Below are positions 21,166-33,989 of a stretch of 64,000 bases of DNA, one piece after another. Under the pieces are notes generated by a model. That model was not told where the DNA came from. It worked only from the letters and a program-made list of their open reading frames with translations, and made no database searches. Origin of the DNA: Mucor racemosus (taxonomy: Eukaryota; Mucoromycota; Mucoromycetes; Mucorales; Mucoraceae); assembly GCA_027405735.1 (NCBI GenBank), contig JAPEHQ010000015.1:620001-684000 (forward strand), given 5' to 3'. Position 1 is the first letter of the stretch. The number at the start of each line of letters is the position of its first letter. The position numbers and the translations under genes are program-made.

Positions 21166-23924
21166 ATGACAACCGCTGCAATGGATTTTACTCCAAAACA
21201 ACTGCATTACTTCAAACGGGAACTGATTACTGAACACTTGATTAATGAAATTAATACATTAATCAAGAGCCCTGATATCGCTTCTATTCTTGATAAAGAG
21301 GATAGTGAGACAACCCCATTTCTTCGTTATATATTCCAAAACATTATCATCGAGTTTCCTTTACTCAAACATACTTGCGATGACAATTTTTGGCCCAAAT
21401 GTAAAATCTTTTTAAACGAATTCAATAAAGTTAATTTGGAATCATACTACACTCCTCGCAGCAGCGAATCAAATAAACAACGAAAACTGATACAGCACAA
21501 GATTCAGAAATCTCTAGTGTTTGCTTTTTGCGCTAGTATCAAGACATTTCAAGGCCAAGAAGAAAGTATTCGTGTAAATCCTCAGGAAGTAGCAGCATCT
21601 TCCGTAGTTTCGCCAGCTTCATCAGCAGTTCCAGCAGAGCAAAATGACTCTTTTAAAGTAAACATCGTTACAGTTCGACAAATCAAGGAGAAAAAGACGT
21701 TACGAGAAGTTTCACATGCTGAATTCTTGATCGAAACCTGGTTTCCACATCAATCTGAGCCCGTTTATGTCGGTCGTCGCCATGGAGAATTTCGACGTCT
21801 TCGAGATCAGTTGAAACATCATTTCAAAAATATGGATATACCTCTTGTGCCATCCAAATCAACAAATACAGCACATCAAGAGGGGTTTCGTGAGAACGAT
21901 AGACTCCTGTTGCGGTCCTTTCTCTACCATTTGACGGGCGATCCTTGTAGCACTTCTATGCCTTCCAAGCATCAACTGCAGATTCAGAAGAGTCACATAC
22001 TCCGCAAGTTTCTATCCGATACGCCCATCCTATTCAGCGTAGAAGAAGAGCAAGATACATTACTGAGAGAAGCAGCTGATAAGCATCGTCTTGAAGAACA
22101 ACAACAATTTCAAAGGGAATTGGATAAAAGAGTTTTGGAATTGAATGAAACATTAGAGGATTTAAAGAAGGACATATTGCAACCAGGTGGTTTGACTAAA
22201 GTATTTGATATTATCAAGCAAACACAAAACATGGAAGATTTGCCAGAATCATTAAAGAAAGCTTTTGAATGGGGTCGTATCAAGTAAGTTTTTTTCTTTT
22301 TTTGTACAGTAGTTTAGTAACGGAAGCTAATCATTCTCCTTAAATACCACAGTTTTGCATTTGCTTTGCATAGACAATTTTTAACATCTGATACAGCTAC
22401 TGAAAATTTGAACAATTTACGCAGAACTCATGGTCTCATGCCATATCGTACAATGGCTGTTATTCTAAAATTTTCTAATCCAATGTCTATGGTAAAGAGT
22501 TTTTTAGATCTGTTCTTGGCTCAGCCATTTGGAGGTAGAAGTTTGTTTCAAAGGTAAATGATGTGAATACTTGGCATTTGATTCACATGAAAATCTAATT
22601 CTTAATAATAGAATGATCATTTCAAATATGAATGAAGAATCAAAAGTTTTTGAAAAAGACATAAAAATATTAGAAGAGAAGGTCAATGATAAGGTGATAT
22701 GTCAAAAAATCCATAATGCAGTAAGAACACCATTGCCTGAAAACTCTGATTTTAGAGGTATAATTTGCTTTGATATGATATCAAATGTGGCAGTAATATT
22801 AACTCGATATTAAAATAGATTATGATAATCGAACCATGGAGATTTTGGCTTTACTTGGCAACGATGAAATCGAGCCTCTTTTGTCTGCTGAACAAATTAC
22901 TATGCTTGCTACATTTGATGAAACACATGAGACCAAGAAACAGGTCAAGCACATCACACAATTGTGGGAGCTGTATGCACGTCAGTATGAACAAGAACTA
23001 ATGATGAATTTGGTATTCCAAGGCGTTACTGGTGAATTACTAAAAGAATTTATATCCGTATTTTATCAACCATTGGCACAAGTATACAAGGCGGCTGATA
23101 TTAGTACTACCATACGTCATGTTGCTTCCTTTTTAGATGATCTATTACAAGTAATTGACGAATTACCAGCAGATCTAGACGTAACTGATACTATACAGCT
23201 ATTCATTGATCTCGTGCAACGTCATGAGCAGAATTTCTATGAATTTGTTCATAACGTACACAGTCAAGAAGCATCTAAAGTATTTGATGAATTGATTCAG
23301 TATCTAGATAAATTGTTTACATTTGTAGCTCAAGGTATTCCAGGCAAAATTGATATTTGGCATAGTGTTGAAAAAGTGGTATCCAAACAAGAATTGCCTG
23401 CTTTGGAACAAGAAATTGATGCCATATGTCAATATCGTTATCAACAAAAGATGTATCATTTTGAAAGACAGCGTAGAAAATTAATGATTCATCACCATCA
23501 AGCTGGTGGTGGTACTACTGAAGGATTGGCTAAAATTTCAGCTGAAGCAGATCAAGAACGTCAAAATGATATATTTCAATATATTCCACATCGAAATGAA
23601 TTAGTTGGTGCAATGGGCGATTTTGAAGAATTCCAATACGAAGATGATGGAATTCCTAGTCCAAGCATCAGTAGTAGCGATGAAGATGATGTGGATGATG
23701 GTCAATCAAGTGGTTCTTCTTTAGAATCTAGAAGAAGCAGTAAAAGTAGTTCCAGTCATATTTCTCACGTAGGCATTGAAAAGCCAGTGCTAAAATTGAT
23801 ACCCAAAATTGTACCTTATTTTGTACAAGATGTAGTAGAAATCATGAAGAGTAGTGATAATAACAGTAATAATAATCATAATAATCATAATAATAATAAT
23901 AATCCTTCTTTATTTAATCAATAA
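21166..23924 (+). CDS. PX domain protein with PXB/DUF3818 domains (Lec1/YPR097W type)
   Basis: Four exons, 21166-22283, 22353-22553, 22612-22757 and 22819-23924, encode 856 residues. The N-terminal ~135 residues match the PX-associated (PXB) domain (FTPKQLHYFKRELITEHLIN...). A PX domain follows at about 165-300, with the phosphoinositide-binding pattern GRRHGEFRRLRDQL and ENDRLLLRSFL. The central and C-terminal part is the DUF3818-type helical region (GLMPYRTMAVILKFSNPMSM, FLAQPFGGRSLFQRM). The tail is acidic/serine-rich, then Asn/His-rich. Yeast YPR097W (Lec1) has this architecture and affects lipid handling. Binding of PI3P-containing membranes is expected for the family, not demonstrated here. 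Convergent with the next gene, stop codons only 6 bp apart. Confidence 0.88.
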
Positions 23925-23930
23925 AAAACT

Positions 23931-24895
23931 TTACCATCCCTGAGTGCCAGATTTTTGTGCGCCACGGATCAACAAATTTCGTAAAACTTCCCATCTCTTT
24001 TCACAAACATCGGCACTATGTTTACCACGTAATTTTGCTTCGGCTTCTTTCCATCGACATCCGCTTAATCGTGTTAATACATGAGCCATTAATATTTTAT
24101 CGTCATCCATGGTCCATGTTTCATAACCACGAATGCATTCATATTTAGGTTTTGGTGAAATTGAGGGTTCACTGACAGGTGGAGAAAGTATTGATCTGGT
24201 ATCGTTAGTTGTTTTTATTTGTTTATCACTACAGTGTGAATCACGTGGTGGTGTAGGAGGTCTCCACTTTTCCACTTCTTCATGTTTCACGAATAACTAA
24301 TATAATAATACTTTAATATTATATATATATATATATATGTATATATATTTATACAAAAATATGTTTGAAAGCATTACATTCTTTTCTGGTTGTTGTGCTT
24401 TGCTTAATACATAGGCTATTAAATCTTTTGCAGAAGGTCTTCTAGCTCTGATTTTTTCTTTAAGAGGTGATTGGGAAGTTGATGTAGACTATACACGAGT
24501 ATTTAGGAGAAATGTATATAATCCTATTTAGCTATACTTTACCACAATATCGGTATTTTCATCATCACTATCAATCAAATTTCCTTGTTCATCATATTCA
24601 AGAAAGGGTTTTGATTTTTCTAATTTATGAATGTTAGTAATAATCAAGATAGAAAATGAATAAGGAACAAACCTTTTGGTGTTAGACCCTTTGGTAAATT
24701 GGGTGAACCTGTTTTCTTGAAATTGAGAATGGTACGACGAACACTTGGTTGATTTATTCCACACATGCGTGCGATTTGTTTCTCAGTTGCTCCTGCTTGA
24801 TATGCTCCAATAATGAGCCATCGTTTAGCATCTCTTTTATCTTGATTTGCCGTTGATGCTGTTAATGAAGTTGATTGAATTCTTTTATAAGGCAT
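23931..24895 (-). CDS. HTH (transposase-like) plus SANT/Myb-like DNA-binding protein
   Basis: Four exons, 24673-24895, 24543-24619, 24378-24488 and 23931-24296, encode 258 residues. Residues about 20-70 form a helix-turn-helix like the N-terminal domain of Tc1/mariner transposases (AYQAGATEKQIARMCGINQ, then SVRRTILNFKKTGSPNLPK). A short acidic linker follows. The C-terminal ~60 residues form a SANT/Myb-like unit (ETWTMDDDKILMAHVLTRLS, then GCRWKEAEAKL, and CEKRWEVL). No catalytic transposase domain is present. The composition suggests a transcription factor whose HTH was recruited from a transposase, which is inference. Splice junctions are canonical (one intron has a TACTAAC branch site). 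The 3' end almost abuts the PX gene, so the two 3' UTRs overlap. Confidence 0.75.
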
Positions 24896-26534
24896 TTTTA
24901 TGTTGTTTGGAGAGAGAAAAGAAAGGAAAAGAAAGAAAGAAGAAGGAAGGAAGGAAGATAAGTGAGAGAAAATAAAGGAGAGAATGGTCTGTTGTGATTG
25001 AAAATTTTCCCCAACGCATGACGTATTGGGCCAATAAAATCAATATATTTTAAACAATGCATTAACTGTAAAAATATAGGGCCTGGTACCTATGTTACTT
25101 GTGTATAGTCCTTGTGTGTACTGAAATATGTTGATTGGAATTTATCATCTTTCTGAAAAGTATGCTCGAACGCATATCTTATATGTCGTATCAAAAATGT
25201 GTGTAAATTAGACTGAATTGCATTGATTCTCCGTGAGAAATCGTATTACAGCATCAAGATACGGTGAAATATGCAAAATCGCCTAGATGAGCAGAATATT
25301 TAGTGGTTGCTATGCTATGCAGGAAGTGATGTACCTAGATTTTTTCGGTACTGACTTTTAGCCCGCTGGCAACTGAAGACATGATTTTGATCATAGTTTG
25401 CATTGCCTTGGCTAATTGGATACAAGAATACATAATTACCGATTACAAATTGCAAGTGAAAATTTGGTGGTCTGTCGATTGAAATTTTATTTAAATGATT
25501 GCCAAATTTATCATTTACAAAAAGCAAGGATATCCGCAACTACAGCTTCAGTTTTGTCAAAAAAAAATCAGAATATTTATTAAAATTTTCGGATTAAATC
25601 AATTGACCATTAAATTCATATCTCTGTCAAAGCAGCTGAAAAGCTGATTAACTGCGCCGATTTTTTTGTTGTTGTTGTTTCTAGTGCCATGTACCCCCCC
25701 CCCATAACATTATAATAAAACAAGCTGACGCATCTTAAAGATTTGGGCAGACGATGTTTGTATAGATTCAGGTTTTTAATCATTGTTATCTCTACCAATT
25801 CGAGTGATTCCTGGATCAATAATACAATTCATATTAAGTATAAAAGCGTTTTAAAGCTTGTCGCATTTTTATTTTATAGAAATGTAATATTTGTTAAATA
25901 ATAAATAGCTTTAAACAATCAAACGAACTGCATTAAGCCTCTTTTATTTCATATCTCGTAATTTTAAAATATATGCAGGATATTTAGCATTTATTTGCAG
26001 TATCTTGCTTTATTCTAGCTGCATATCCACAAAAATAACATTGGAAAATGTCCAAATAACGAGACTTAGTAATATCTCATAATTGTCGAGGCTGAAGGGT
26101 ATAAATTGATTAACAATGTGCTTGAACAGAATATCAGAAAACATAAAGATTGTCGAGGGACTTTTAACTACAACCAAATCCTGTGATATCAATTGCACTG
26201 TTCATGTTATAAAACGTGGCACAGAGCTTTCCAATAAGATAAAAATGGGCGTTTGTTCCCCATATTTTAACCATTAAATCCTGTCAATGGGTGTATTAAG
26301 GATTTAATTCTGGGTACTGTTAAAGCTGTAATATATATCGAAATTTTCTGCCCATTTAGATCAAGATTCATTGATTCAGAGCATTTTTTCCAGTTATATT
26401 ATTTTTTTTAAGCAGAGGAAAGGATATTTTTTCTGAAACTTGTGCTCAGCTTCTTCGAAACAACTGTTTGTTAATGAAATCAAGATATGTTTTCTGTATA
26501 TTTACTGCGCATTAAGTGCAATTTCAATATTCTC
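24896..26534. other. Intergenic, AT-rich
   Basis: About 1.6 kb between the HTH/SANT gene promoter and repeat copy A2. A GA-rich leader (about 24905-24985) precedes the gene start. A run of nine C's lies near 25695. Small frames at 25315-25539 and 25616-25819 have no recognisable features. No repeat family member found. Confidence 0.4.
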
Positions 26535-27740
26535 AATTTCGAACCATTATTATTTATCACAGCTTATAACTTATCATAACGGGGTTTCAAAATTTATTTT
26601 TTGAAATGGACGAAAAATGATTCAAAAAACAAAATCGTTTAAATGCTCGTGAACTGCAGAGTAAGTTGACTTAGAGTATTAAATAGCTTTTATACAGTTT
26701 TTAATTCTGCATACATCTAAATAAAAATCAAAAAAACATTATACATTAAATTTTGCGTAAAATACAATTGAAATTTTGGAGGTTTTTTGAAGATACACAT
26801 CGCTTTTTATAAGCATATTTAAGATATAATAAACGGAAATAATGAGCAATAACATTATCTATCGATCGAGCTATTGAAAAGTTTTTTAGCTGCATTTTTC
26901 GTAGAGAAAACAAAATTTTTGTCCAAATTTTTTTCAGATTCAGAATTTGGGATGAGGGTATATAAGGGAAAAATGGAAACTAGAAATGGAGGTACCTTTT
27001 TGTACACATTTTTGAGGATATCTCCACGAAAAATTAATACTTTGAAAAACTCTAAATTGGGTCCGAGAGATCTTAACGAGCTTAATGACATGAATGCAAA
27101 AAAAATGTTGCTCAATTTAACCAATATTTTGAAACCTACTATAGAAATGCCAAAAAAAATGAAAAAAAATAAAAGTGCTTAGAACTTTTTTATATTCAAA
27201 TATGTTATAGAGCATTTTAAAACAAGTAAGTTTTATTATTGAGAAGTGTTAGTATAGCTTAATTTTTTCTGGAGATATGAAGTTTCAAAGTTTTCAATCC
27301 TTTAGCAGTGAAATACGCGTAAAAAATCTGAAACCTTAGCATTGAAAAATTAATACCAACTGCAAAAAAAAGGATATTTTCGGATACTTGTTTTTGAATT
27401 AAAGGTGAACATTTAAGGTACATTGGCATATAATTTTACCTTGGTGTTATTTAGTGAAAAAAAAATTAGAGCAGGGATGAAAAGTGAGACCCAGTTTTCA
27501 AGGAAAAAGCAGTGGATTTTACGCGTTTTTGAGTCTTTCGTGAGATATAAAATAAATTTAGGAATAAGTAGCATAATGGGACCCATTTATGTCTATTTAG
27601 TAGTGTCTAAAGTATATCCTAAAAATGTTTATTATGAGGTTAGCTATAGAAAGAAGGCACATTCTGATTTTGAAGATCGAAACTATGAATTTTTTTTTTT
27701 GAAAATTCAAATTTAACATTAAAATTCATTTTAACTTATC
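26535..27740 (+). repeat. Dispersed repeat family A, copy 2
   Basis: Full-looking copy, about 1.2 kb, colinear with 40640-41920 and 58495-59525. A plus-strand frame at 26874-27182 (102 codons) contains TFLYTFLRISPRKI and LNLTNILKPTIEMPKKMKK. Shorter versions of this frame persist in copies 3 and 4. Ends are not sharply defined and no target duplication was found. Confidence 0.8.
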
Positions 27741-27924
27741 GAGCATAGTTTCTTCGTGTACTACAGCGAGTCAAAATAGGTTGTGAAGGGTAGAACAAAC
27801 AATATAAATTGTAATTTTTCATTGATTAATTAATTAAGATTCTGTTTTCCTGTGGAGACCGGACGAGATCTGGTATTTTCAACATTGATGACCGTAACTT
27901 TTATAGATTATAAAAACTTTGTTA

Positions 27925-27932
27925 CTACATAT
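27925..27932. repeat. Left 8-bp target duplication of the hAT element
   Basis: CTACATAT immediately left of the element terminus TAGTATTGG. It is identical to 34201-34208 at the other end. An 8-bp duplication is diagnostic of the hAT superfamily. Confidence 0.9.
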
Positions 27933-27940
27933 TAGTATTG

Positions 27941-28245
27941 GAGTCGAGCCTTTCGAGTCGAGTCGAGTCGAGTTTTACTCGAGCCTGCGAGCCAACTCGA
28001 GATTGCATAAACAAAGCTCGCGAGCCTCGAGTCGAGTCGAGCTACTAATCGAGCTGTTCGAGCTGTCGAGTTTTCCTCGAGCTGTCGAGTTTTTCTCGAG
28101 TTGTCGAGTTTTCTCGAGCTGTCGAGTTTTTTCGAGTCATCGAGTTTCCTTCGAGTCATCGAGTTTCCTTCGAGTTGTCGAGTTTTTCTCGAGTTCTCGA
28201 GTTTTTCTCGAGTTCTCGAGTTTTCTTCGAGCTTTCGAGTTTTTA
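27941..28245. repeat. Left subterminal CGAGT array of hAT
   Basis: About 300 bp of tandem, imperfect units of the type TCGAGTTTTTCTCGAGTTG, beginning with TCGAGTCGAGTCGAG. The matching right array is at 33990-34190. Such subterminal arrays are typical transposase binding regions in hAT elements. Open frames reading through the array are artefacts of the repeat. Confidence 0.9.
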
Positions 28246-30472
28246 TTTATTTACACGCATATAATGAATCAAATTATCACTATAATAATTCATAGCACTA
28301 ATCCTCATTCCAAATGTTCCTATAATCAATACTGCAAGGAAATCATTCCATTATTCCTTGTAGAATTATCTGTCTTTCTTCCCCTTTATATCCTTATTTA
28401 TATCCTTAATAAATATCTAATTTATAAATAAGAACACCAACCTTCCTTCAACCAATGTTCATCAATATCTCTAATATTAAAAATCACATTATTTTGACCA
28501 TAATATTTGACCAAGAGCACACTTCATTATAATGCAGATAAGCTGGTTTGAATCATCATAAGGAGCTTTTATACAAAAGTTATTTATTGAGACTTTATAT
28601 AGTTAAAATTAATGTAAAAAGTATTGTTTACTAAGATGTATTGAATGTAGATTGATATAGCTTGTAATGAGCACAATTATCTTTTGGCCAACACTTACTA
28701 TTTTTAAATGTAGATAATATAGGAATAGATGTATTTTATAATAATTGGAAGTTGCCCTACTGTATGATTTACTGAAGAGATACAGTATAATAAAGTGATA
28801 AAAAATGAGAGCAGATATCTTCACTCATCAAGTTCAATATCTGTTTTGACATTTGCATATTTCTATGAGCTGTGCAATTGAAATTGAAACTAATTCATGC
28901 ATTGCTGAAACAGCATGTAATGTGAATTATCGCATAGCTATTGGAATTATGTGATAAGATCTAATGGAAAGGGATCCATTAAATGTGACAATAATAATGA
29001 ATGCTTATGGAAATAAAATGTTGTTTCGATGGTAATACTGTATTGTTATAAGTTATGTTTCATTGTTAGTTCCTGGATTACAGGAATCAGTTACTAAACA
29101 ATAGAATTTACTAGACTTGTCTGTATTTAGAATATTGTAATTCTGATAGATCCAGAAGCATTTGTTCCATGCAACGTGAGGCACATGCCAGGTGTCAAAA
29201 ATACACAAATAGGATAGTTCATAGTATATTCGCGACAAATAATGAAAGAGTTTTTTAATGCGATCAATGCAACAACAATCAACAACAGACGATCGAATAA
29301 TTGTTACTATGGAAGTTTATTATTTGTTTCAGTTCAAATGTTAATTCCATACTAAATTTATGGAGATTATGTATAGCCTCAAGATATTTGTATTAAAAAA
29401 TGGATTTGTTTACGAACAACTTAATAACCTTTTTATTAGTCATTCTGTAAATCACTCAATAATTTTAGTTTTACATTTGGCATTTCTGGCAAATCTATTG
29501 GCTACCAACAATAACCAATATCGATCAACAAATATATGATTTCTGTTCATTCAAAGTACTCAATTTACCCAAGTATCATAATAATAAAGTCAAGGTAACT
29601 GTAAATTATGCTTATTTCATGTCGAAAATGAAGAGCATGTTAGATGCATCCTACTAATTGGTCTCTATTCTACATTTTTGCGGTATTAATTATTAATGCA
29701 CAGGTTACTGGGTAAAATAATTTCATATGCGGTACGTATGTGAAGTGAACTAAGCTAGATTCCCATCATAAAATACCTAAATTAAATGTCATCTCATTGA
29801 AACCATGCTATCAAAGATAAGACTGTATAATAAATAGACAATTACATGAAGATAGCAAGGGTATAATACTCGAATAAGAGGTGTTAAAATACTAAAGTAA
29901 TATAGGATATCCCAAATAAAGAATACAAAAAGTACATGCTTATCGAGTAGAACAAGTAAGAGCTGTTCTGAAAGCATGATTGACAAACTATATTTAAAAC
30001 ACCGTTCTTGATTCACCAAATCAGCAACCAAACAACCCAACATTTATACTCAAAATTAATGGAATTGTTGGCAATTGCAATACAATTGCCAGATAGTAAA
30101 TAAACACCAAATAATATAAATAGAGACGTAGAATAACCATTTTATTGCACATTATCCATACTTTAATAAAGAATGATTTTAACAGTATTCTTTATCGCTT
30201 TTTTACATCATTATTTCACTGCAGTATGTACTGTGTACCCTACTTATGCTCCTAAACCTTGTTTATAAGTAGAATAAGAGAATGGGCTTATCATATGATT
30301 GATGGTTGGAAATGGTTAACTTAATTTCTTTTTGTTTGACATTTAATTAAAACTTCAATTGGTGCTCAAATTTAAGATTATTATACTTATTATTTAGTAT
30401 GCATAATGCATAAATGAATAAATCAAATGCAAATTAAGTTACTGCTGATTATTTTTTTTAATATACAGTAAA
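28246..30472. other. Left arm of the hAT element, no gene recognised
   Basis: About 2.2 kb of AT-rich DNA between the left subterminal array and the solo LTR. I see no exon, repeat family member or RNA gene. Small frames (28609-28824, 29789-30043) have no protein-like features. Confidence 0.45.
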
Positions 30473-30824
30473 TGATGTATCATCTTTAAACCGGATCATG
30501 TCAAATCCAAAAAAGTAAACAGTAACAGATTCGGAACCGGAAGTTACTTAATTGAATATTAACTATACCATGCTCCTAAAAGCATGGTATAGAGGCATGG
30601 TATAGAGGCATGGTACAAAAGCATAACACGCCAGTGCGATATTCCAACATGATATATCAGCATAACACACTAATATTAAATAACATCTAAACTACCTTAT
30701 TACATCATTAATTCCCCAAATCAAATAGTATATAAACCCTATTAATTTCATTCCAATAAACGATATCTCTTTACTTGATTAAATTTCTAGTTTTTATTTA
30801 ACCTAAACATATTCTGGTAAGTCA
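30473..30824 (+). mobile_element. Solo LTR family 2, copy 1, inside the hAT element
   Basis: 352 bp starting TGATGTATCATC and ending GGTAAGTCA, colinear with the inverted copy at 63357-63707. Flanks are GTAAA (30468-30472) and ATAAA (30825-30829), a 5-bp duplication with one mismatch. It contains a TATA box (30729-30736), CAATAAACG downstream, and three near-copies of a GCATGGTATAGAG unit. No internal retrotransposon region is present. It ends 112 bp before the hAT transposase start codon. Confidence 0.82.
30729..30736 (+). promoter_or_regulatory. TATA box within the solo LTR, upstream of hAT transposase
   Basis: TATATAAA, about 200 bp upstream of the transposase ATG and pointing towards it. 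The same motif is kept in the other LTR copy. It may be the LTR promoter and may drive the transposase. Confidence 0.5.
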
Positions 30825-30936
30825 ATAAATAAGAGTGCTGTTCATAACATTAGAACTCGACATAGAAGCTAATAAATCACTTTACATTACTTTAATCAAG
30901 CATATCTTAAATTAATTCGCTTGAACAAATTTAAAA

Positions 30937-33787
30937 ATGAGTTCGTACAACAGTTCAAGTCAAATGAGTATCGAAGATGATCGTGGTTCAACAACAGCTA
31001 TGACAAACTATATGAATCAAAATATGTCGCTTGATGAGCATATTGAAGACTTAAATAACTTGGCATATTCTCATAACCAAGTCAGCCACGAATCTTTAAT
31101 GTGTGAAAATGACAATACAAAATTACTTACCATACCAATAAGCGGATGCCACATACTATACCAGACGGAATACAAGAAACAACAAAGTGAGGCTGACAAT
31201 AGTGCTTGGTGGTTTCTCTACTGCTACGGTGTACCCTTAAATAAAAATCTCTATTGTACCTTTAACAGACGCGAGACTGGTGGTTGTATGGCGGTTTATA
31301 AGTCTGGAAAAACTAGCTCCACATCTGCGCTTCGTAGGCATTTGGAAAAAAAACATAATGTTACTGACATTATAAGTATGTAATTGCCAAATACTTGACG
31401 TTGTAATGTTCAATTTCTAATTTTTTACAATTTTAGATCAAGACCTTCAAATTCAAGTGAAGACTCAGTTGGATACATTAAACTTACATTTTGACGACAT
31501 TTCCGATCAGCTAAATTACAGACATGATTTTATCATGGAAAAGCTAATAAATTATAGCCCTAACGCCACCTGTATTTCAAACCTCGGCTCTCGTTCAGCA
31601 TGCAAATTGCCTTTTAAACAAGATATATTTAACCAACTGGTGCTTAAATTTGTCATTGACAAACAGCTTCCATTAAGTTTTTTTGACCAATGCAATAATA
31701 TGCAAGATCTTCTTGATTTCTGTGCTCGAAGTAGAGACCTTAGCGTTTTGAAGACTATTAAATTACCATTAAAAGGCACAGTTAAAACAAATGTCATTGA
31801 TTATTATACTGAAATGAAGCTTAAGGTTGCCACACTACTTCAAGGAGAGCAATATATATCATTAACTACAGATGTTTGGACAGCACCTACTGGTAATAAT
31901 ATATACTAAACTTACTTTCAAAAAGTTCCTGAAACTAAAGTTTGTCATAGGTGGTAGTTTTCTGTCGCTTACAGCACATTATATTGATAAAAAAACATGG
32001 GCACCAGTGCAATTAACATTAGGATTGGTAGATTTAGGCAACTCGTCGCATACAGGTATTAGAAATATAGTATATTGTAATTGCTTCAATTCTAATCTTT
32101 ATTGTTGTATGGCAACAGGAGATGTTCTGGCTGAAAAAATTGTACAAATACTAAATTCTTATGGCAGTAAAGTGCTAAATTCAGTATTCACCATTACATG
32201 TGATAATGCATCTAATAACAAGTCAATGTGCAAGAAGATAGACGAGCTGGTTAAACAAAGAAATGAGGAATGCACCAAGTTTCGTGCCGATGAAGGACAA
32301 TTGCCTTGTTTCAACCATATAATCAATCTTGTTTCTCACAACTTTCTTAAATGCTTAAAATCAGCACCAACTGAGAACTCCAATTCTAGTAATGACACTT
32401 CGATAATCAACAAGCTTCGCGACGGATTAAAAAGAATAAAGCATCACAGTAATTTAAAAGTCGCATTTGAAGAATATTGTCAGAGGTACAATATGCCTAA
32501 ATTAGCCCCCATCATCGATTGTCCTACCAGGTGGAACTCAAGCCATGCTATGATTAAGCGATTTCTTAAAGTTAAAAACGCATACAATTATGCTATCAAT
32601 TTAGATGAATATGCTAGAGAAAATTACTACTTGAATCCTGAAGAAATCAAGTTCCTGGCCAGTGTCGAAAAATTGTTGTTGAGATTTTATGTTGCAACAA
32701 ATTGGCTGAGCACTCAGAGGTAAATATCAAAAATTAATACATATAATCGTATGTAATAGTATAGTAAAAATTAACGATACTGTACATCCATAGTCATACC
32801 ACAATGAATAGGACAATACCTTTATTCAACAATTTGTTTGACTTGCTATTGGAGTTCAGAGAAGAGCATGGGTATGATGCTGAATTAACAAACGCCGTTG
32901 ATGAAGCAGTAGAAAAATTGTCAAAATACTATCGTAAAACAGACGAAAGTCCCGTATATAGTATTGCAACAATGCTCGATCCAATGCTTAAATTCCATTA
33001 TTGGACTGATGAAGATTGGGAGCATGATATTGCTGAAGAACAAAGAAATATTTGTAAGAAAGGATTCAAGGATTTTCTACGTATGAAATATAATCAATTA
33101 GCGTCATCTCCAACAGAAACAGAAACAACTACAAGAGCATCAGTAACAAGAGCATCAACATCAACAACAACATTAGCAGCAGCATCATCATCATCGGCAA
33201 CAACAGAGGTAGTAGAATCCAGTTTCTCCATCCAAGACGACAATGACAGCAATGAAGAGGATGACACAATTGTAATGTTCACAAAGAAAAGAAGAATTGC
33301 AAATGCTACAATTTATCCAAAAAAAAGAAATACTGGTGCTATCTGTGAACAGGAGGATGAATTTGTGAATAGGCATTACGACGAGTTAAAGGCGTATATT
33401 AACCTGGATGAGAAGGAAGATTTTCCAGCAGAAACCTTGACATTCCGTTATGACCCCAATACAGAATTTCAAGATGTAGACAATTTGCAAGAGTTTGGTT
33501 ATGACCAAAGATTTGAAAATAATAACTTTACATCTAAAAATATTATTGACGGGTATCATTATACATCTAGACCTTTAACGTATTGGCAAAGAAACAAAAA
33601 TGCATTCCCCTATTTGTCTGAATACGCCAGCATTTACTTAGCCATTCCATCAACCAGCGTTGCCTCCGAAAGACTGTTTTCAGTTGCAAAAAGAAGTATA
33701 AATAATCAAAGACCAAGATTAGACCCAGAATTGGGGGAAAAGCTTGTCCTTTTGAAAAAATGGGAAAGAGAGCTACTGCCTAACTGA
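30937..33787 (+). CDS. hAT transposase with BED-like zinc finger
   Basis: Five exons, 30937-31375, 31437-31892, 31951-32055, 32119-32719 and 32794-33787, join without a stop into 864 residues. The N-terminal region holds a BED-like finger (WW at 91-92, Cys107, Cys117, His135, His140). The RNase H-like core shows the three hAT catalytic neighbourhoods: TTDVWTA (first Asp), TITCDNASNNKS (second Asp) and STSVASERLFS (Glu). PTRWNSS and the C-terminal dimerisation segment RPRLDPELGEKLVLLKKW are also present. A Thr/Ser/Ala low-complexity insert lies in the last exon. The enzyme excises and reinserts the surrounding element by binding its ends. All introns are short with canonical ends, so the gene could be expressed and active. 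Confidence 0.92.
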
Positions 33788-33989
33788 TTTTATTTTATAA
33801 TTGATTCATAGTTTTTTTTTTCTTTTTATATAAATAATAATTGATTGATGGTGTTCTTCTTTTTTAAACACAAATATTTTGACTAATAAAAAATATATAA
33901 TACAACAAAAAACAATTTGAAGGTACATTTTATGAAGCATAATTCGTTTACTAGTTTTTGATCTCAAGGGGGTTTTATTGAGCATTTCA

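Noticed and set aside
26855..27124. Minus-strand frame in repeat A (also 41113-41328)
   Set aside because: It is antisense to the plus frame in the same repeat and without recognisable protein features. Conservation follows from the repeat itself.
27919..28431. Long open frame (170 codons) over the CGAGT array and its antisense partner
   Set aside because: The translation is a repetition of the subterminal tandem units (SSFLRVVEFFSS-type) inside the hAT end. Open frames on both strands come from repeat composition, not selection.
33094..33376. Antisense frames in the last transposase exon
   Set aside because: They mirror the Thr/Ser/Ala and acidic low-complexity part of the sense coding sequence.
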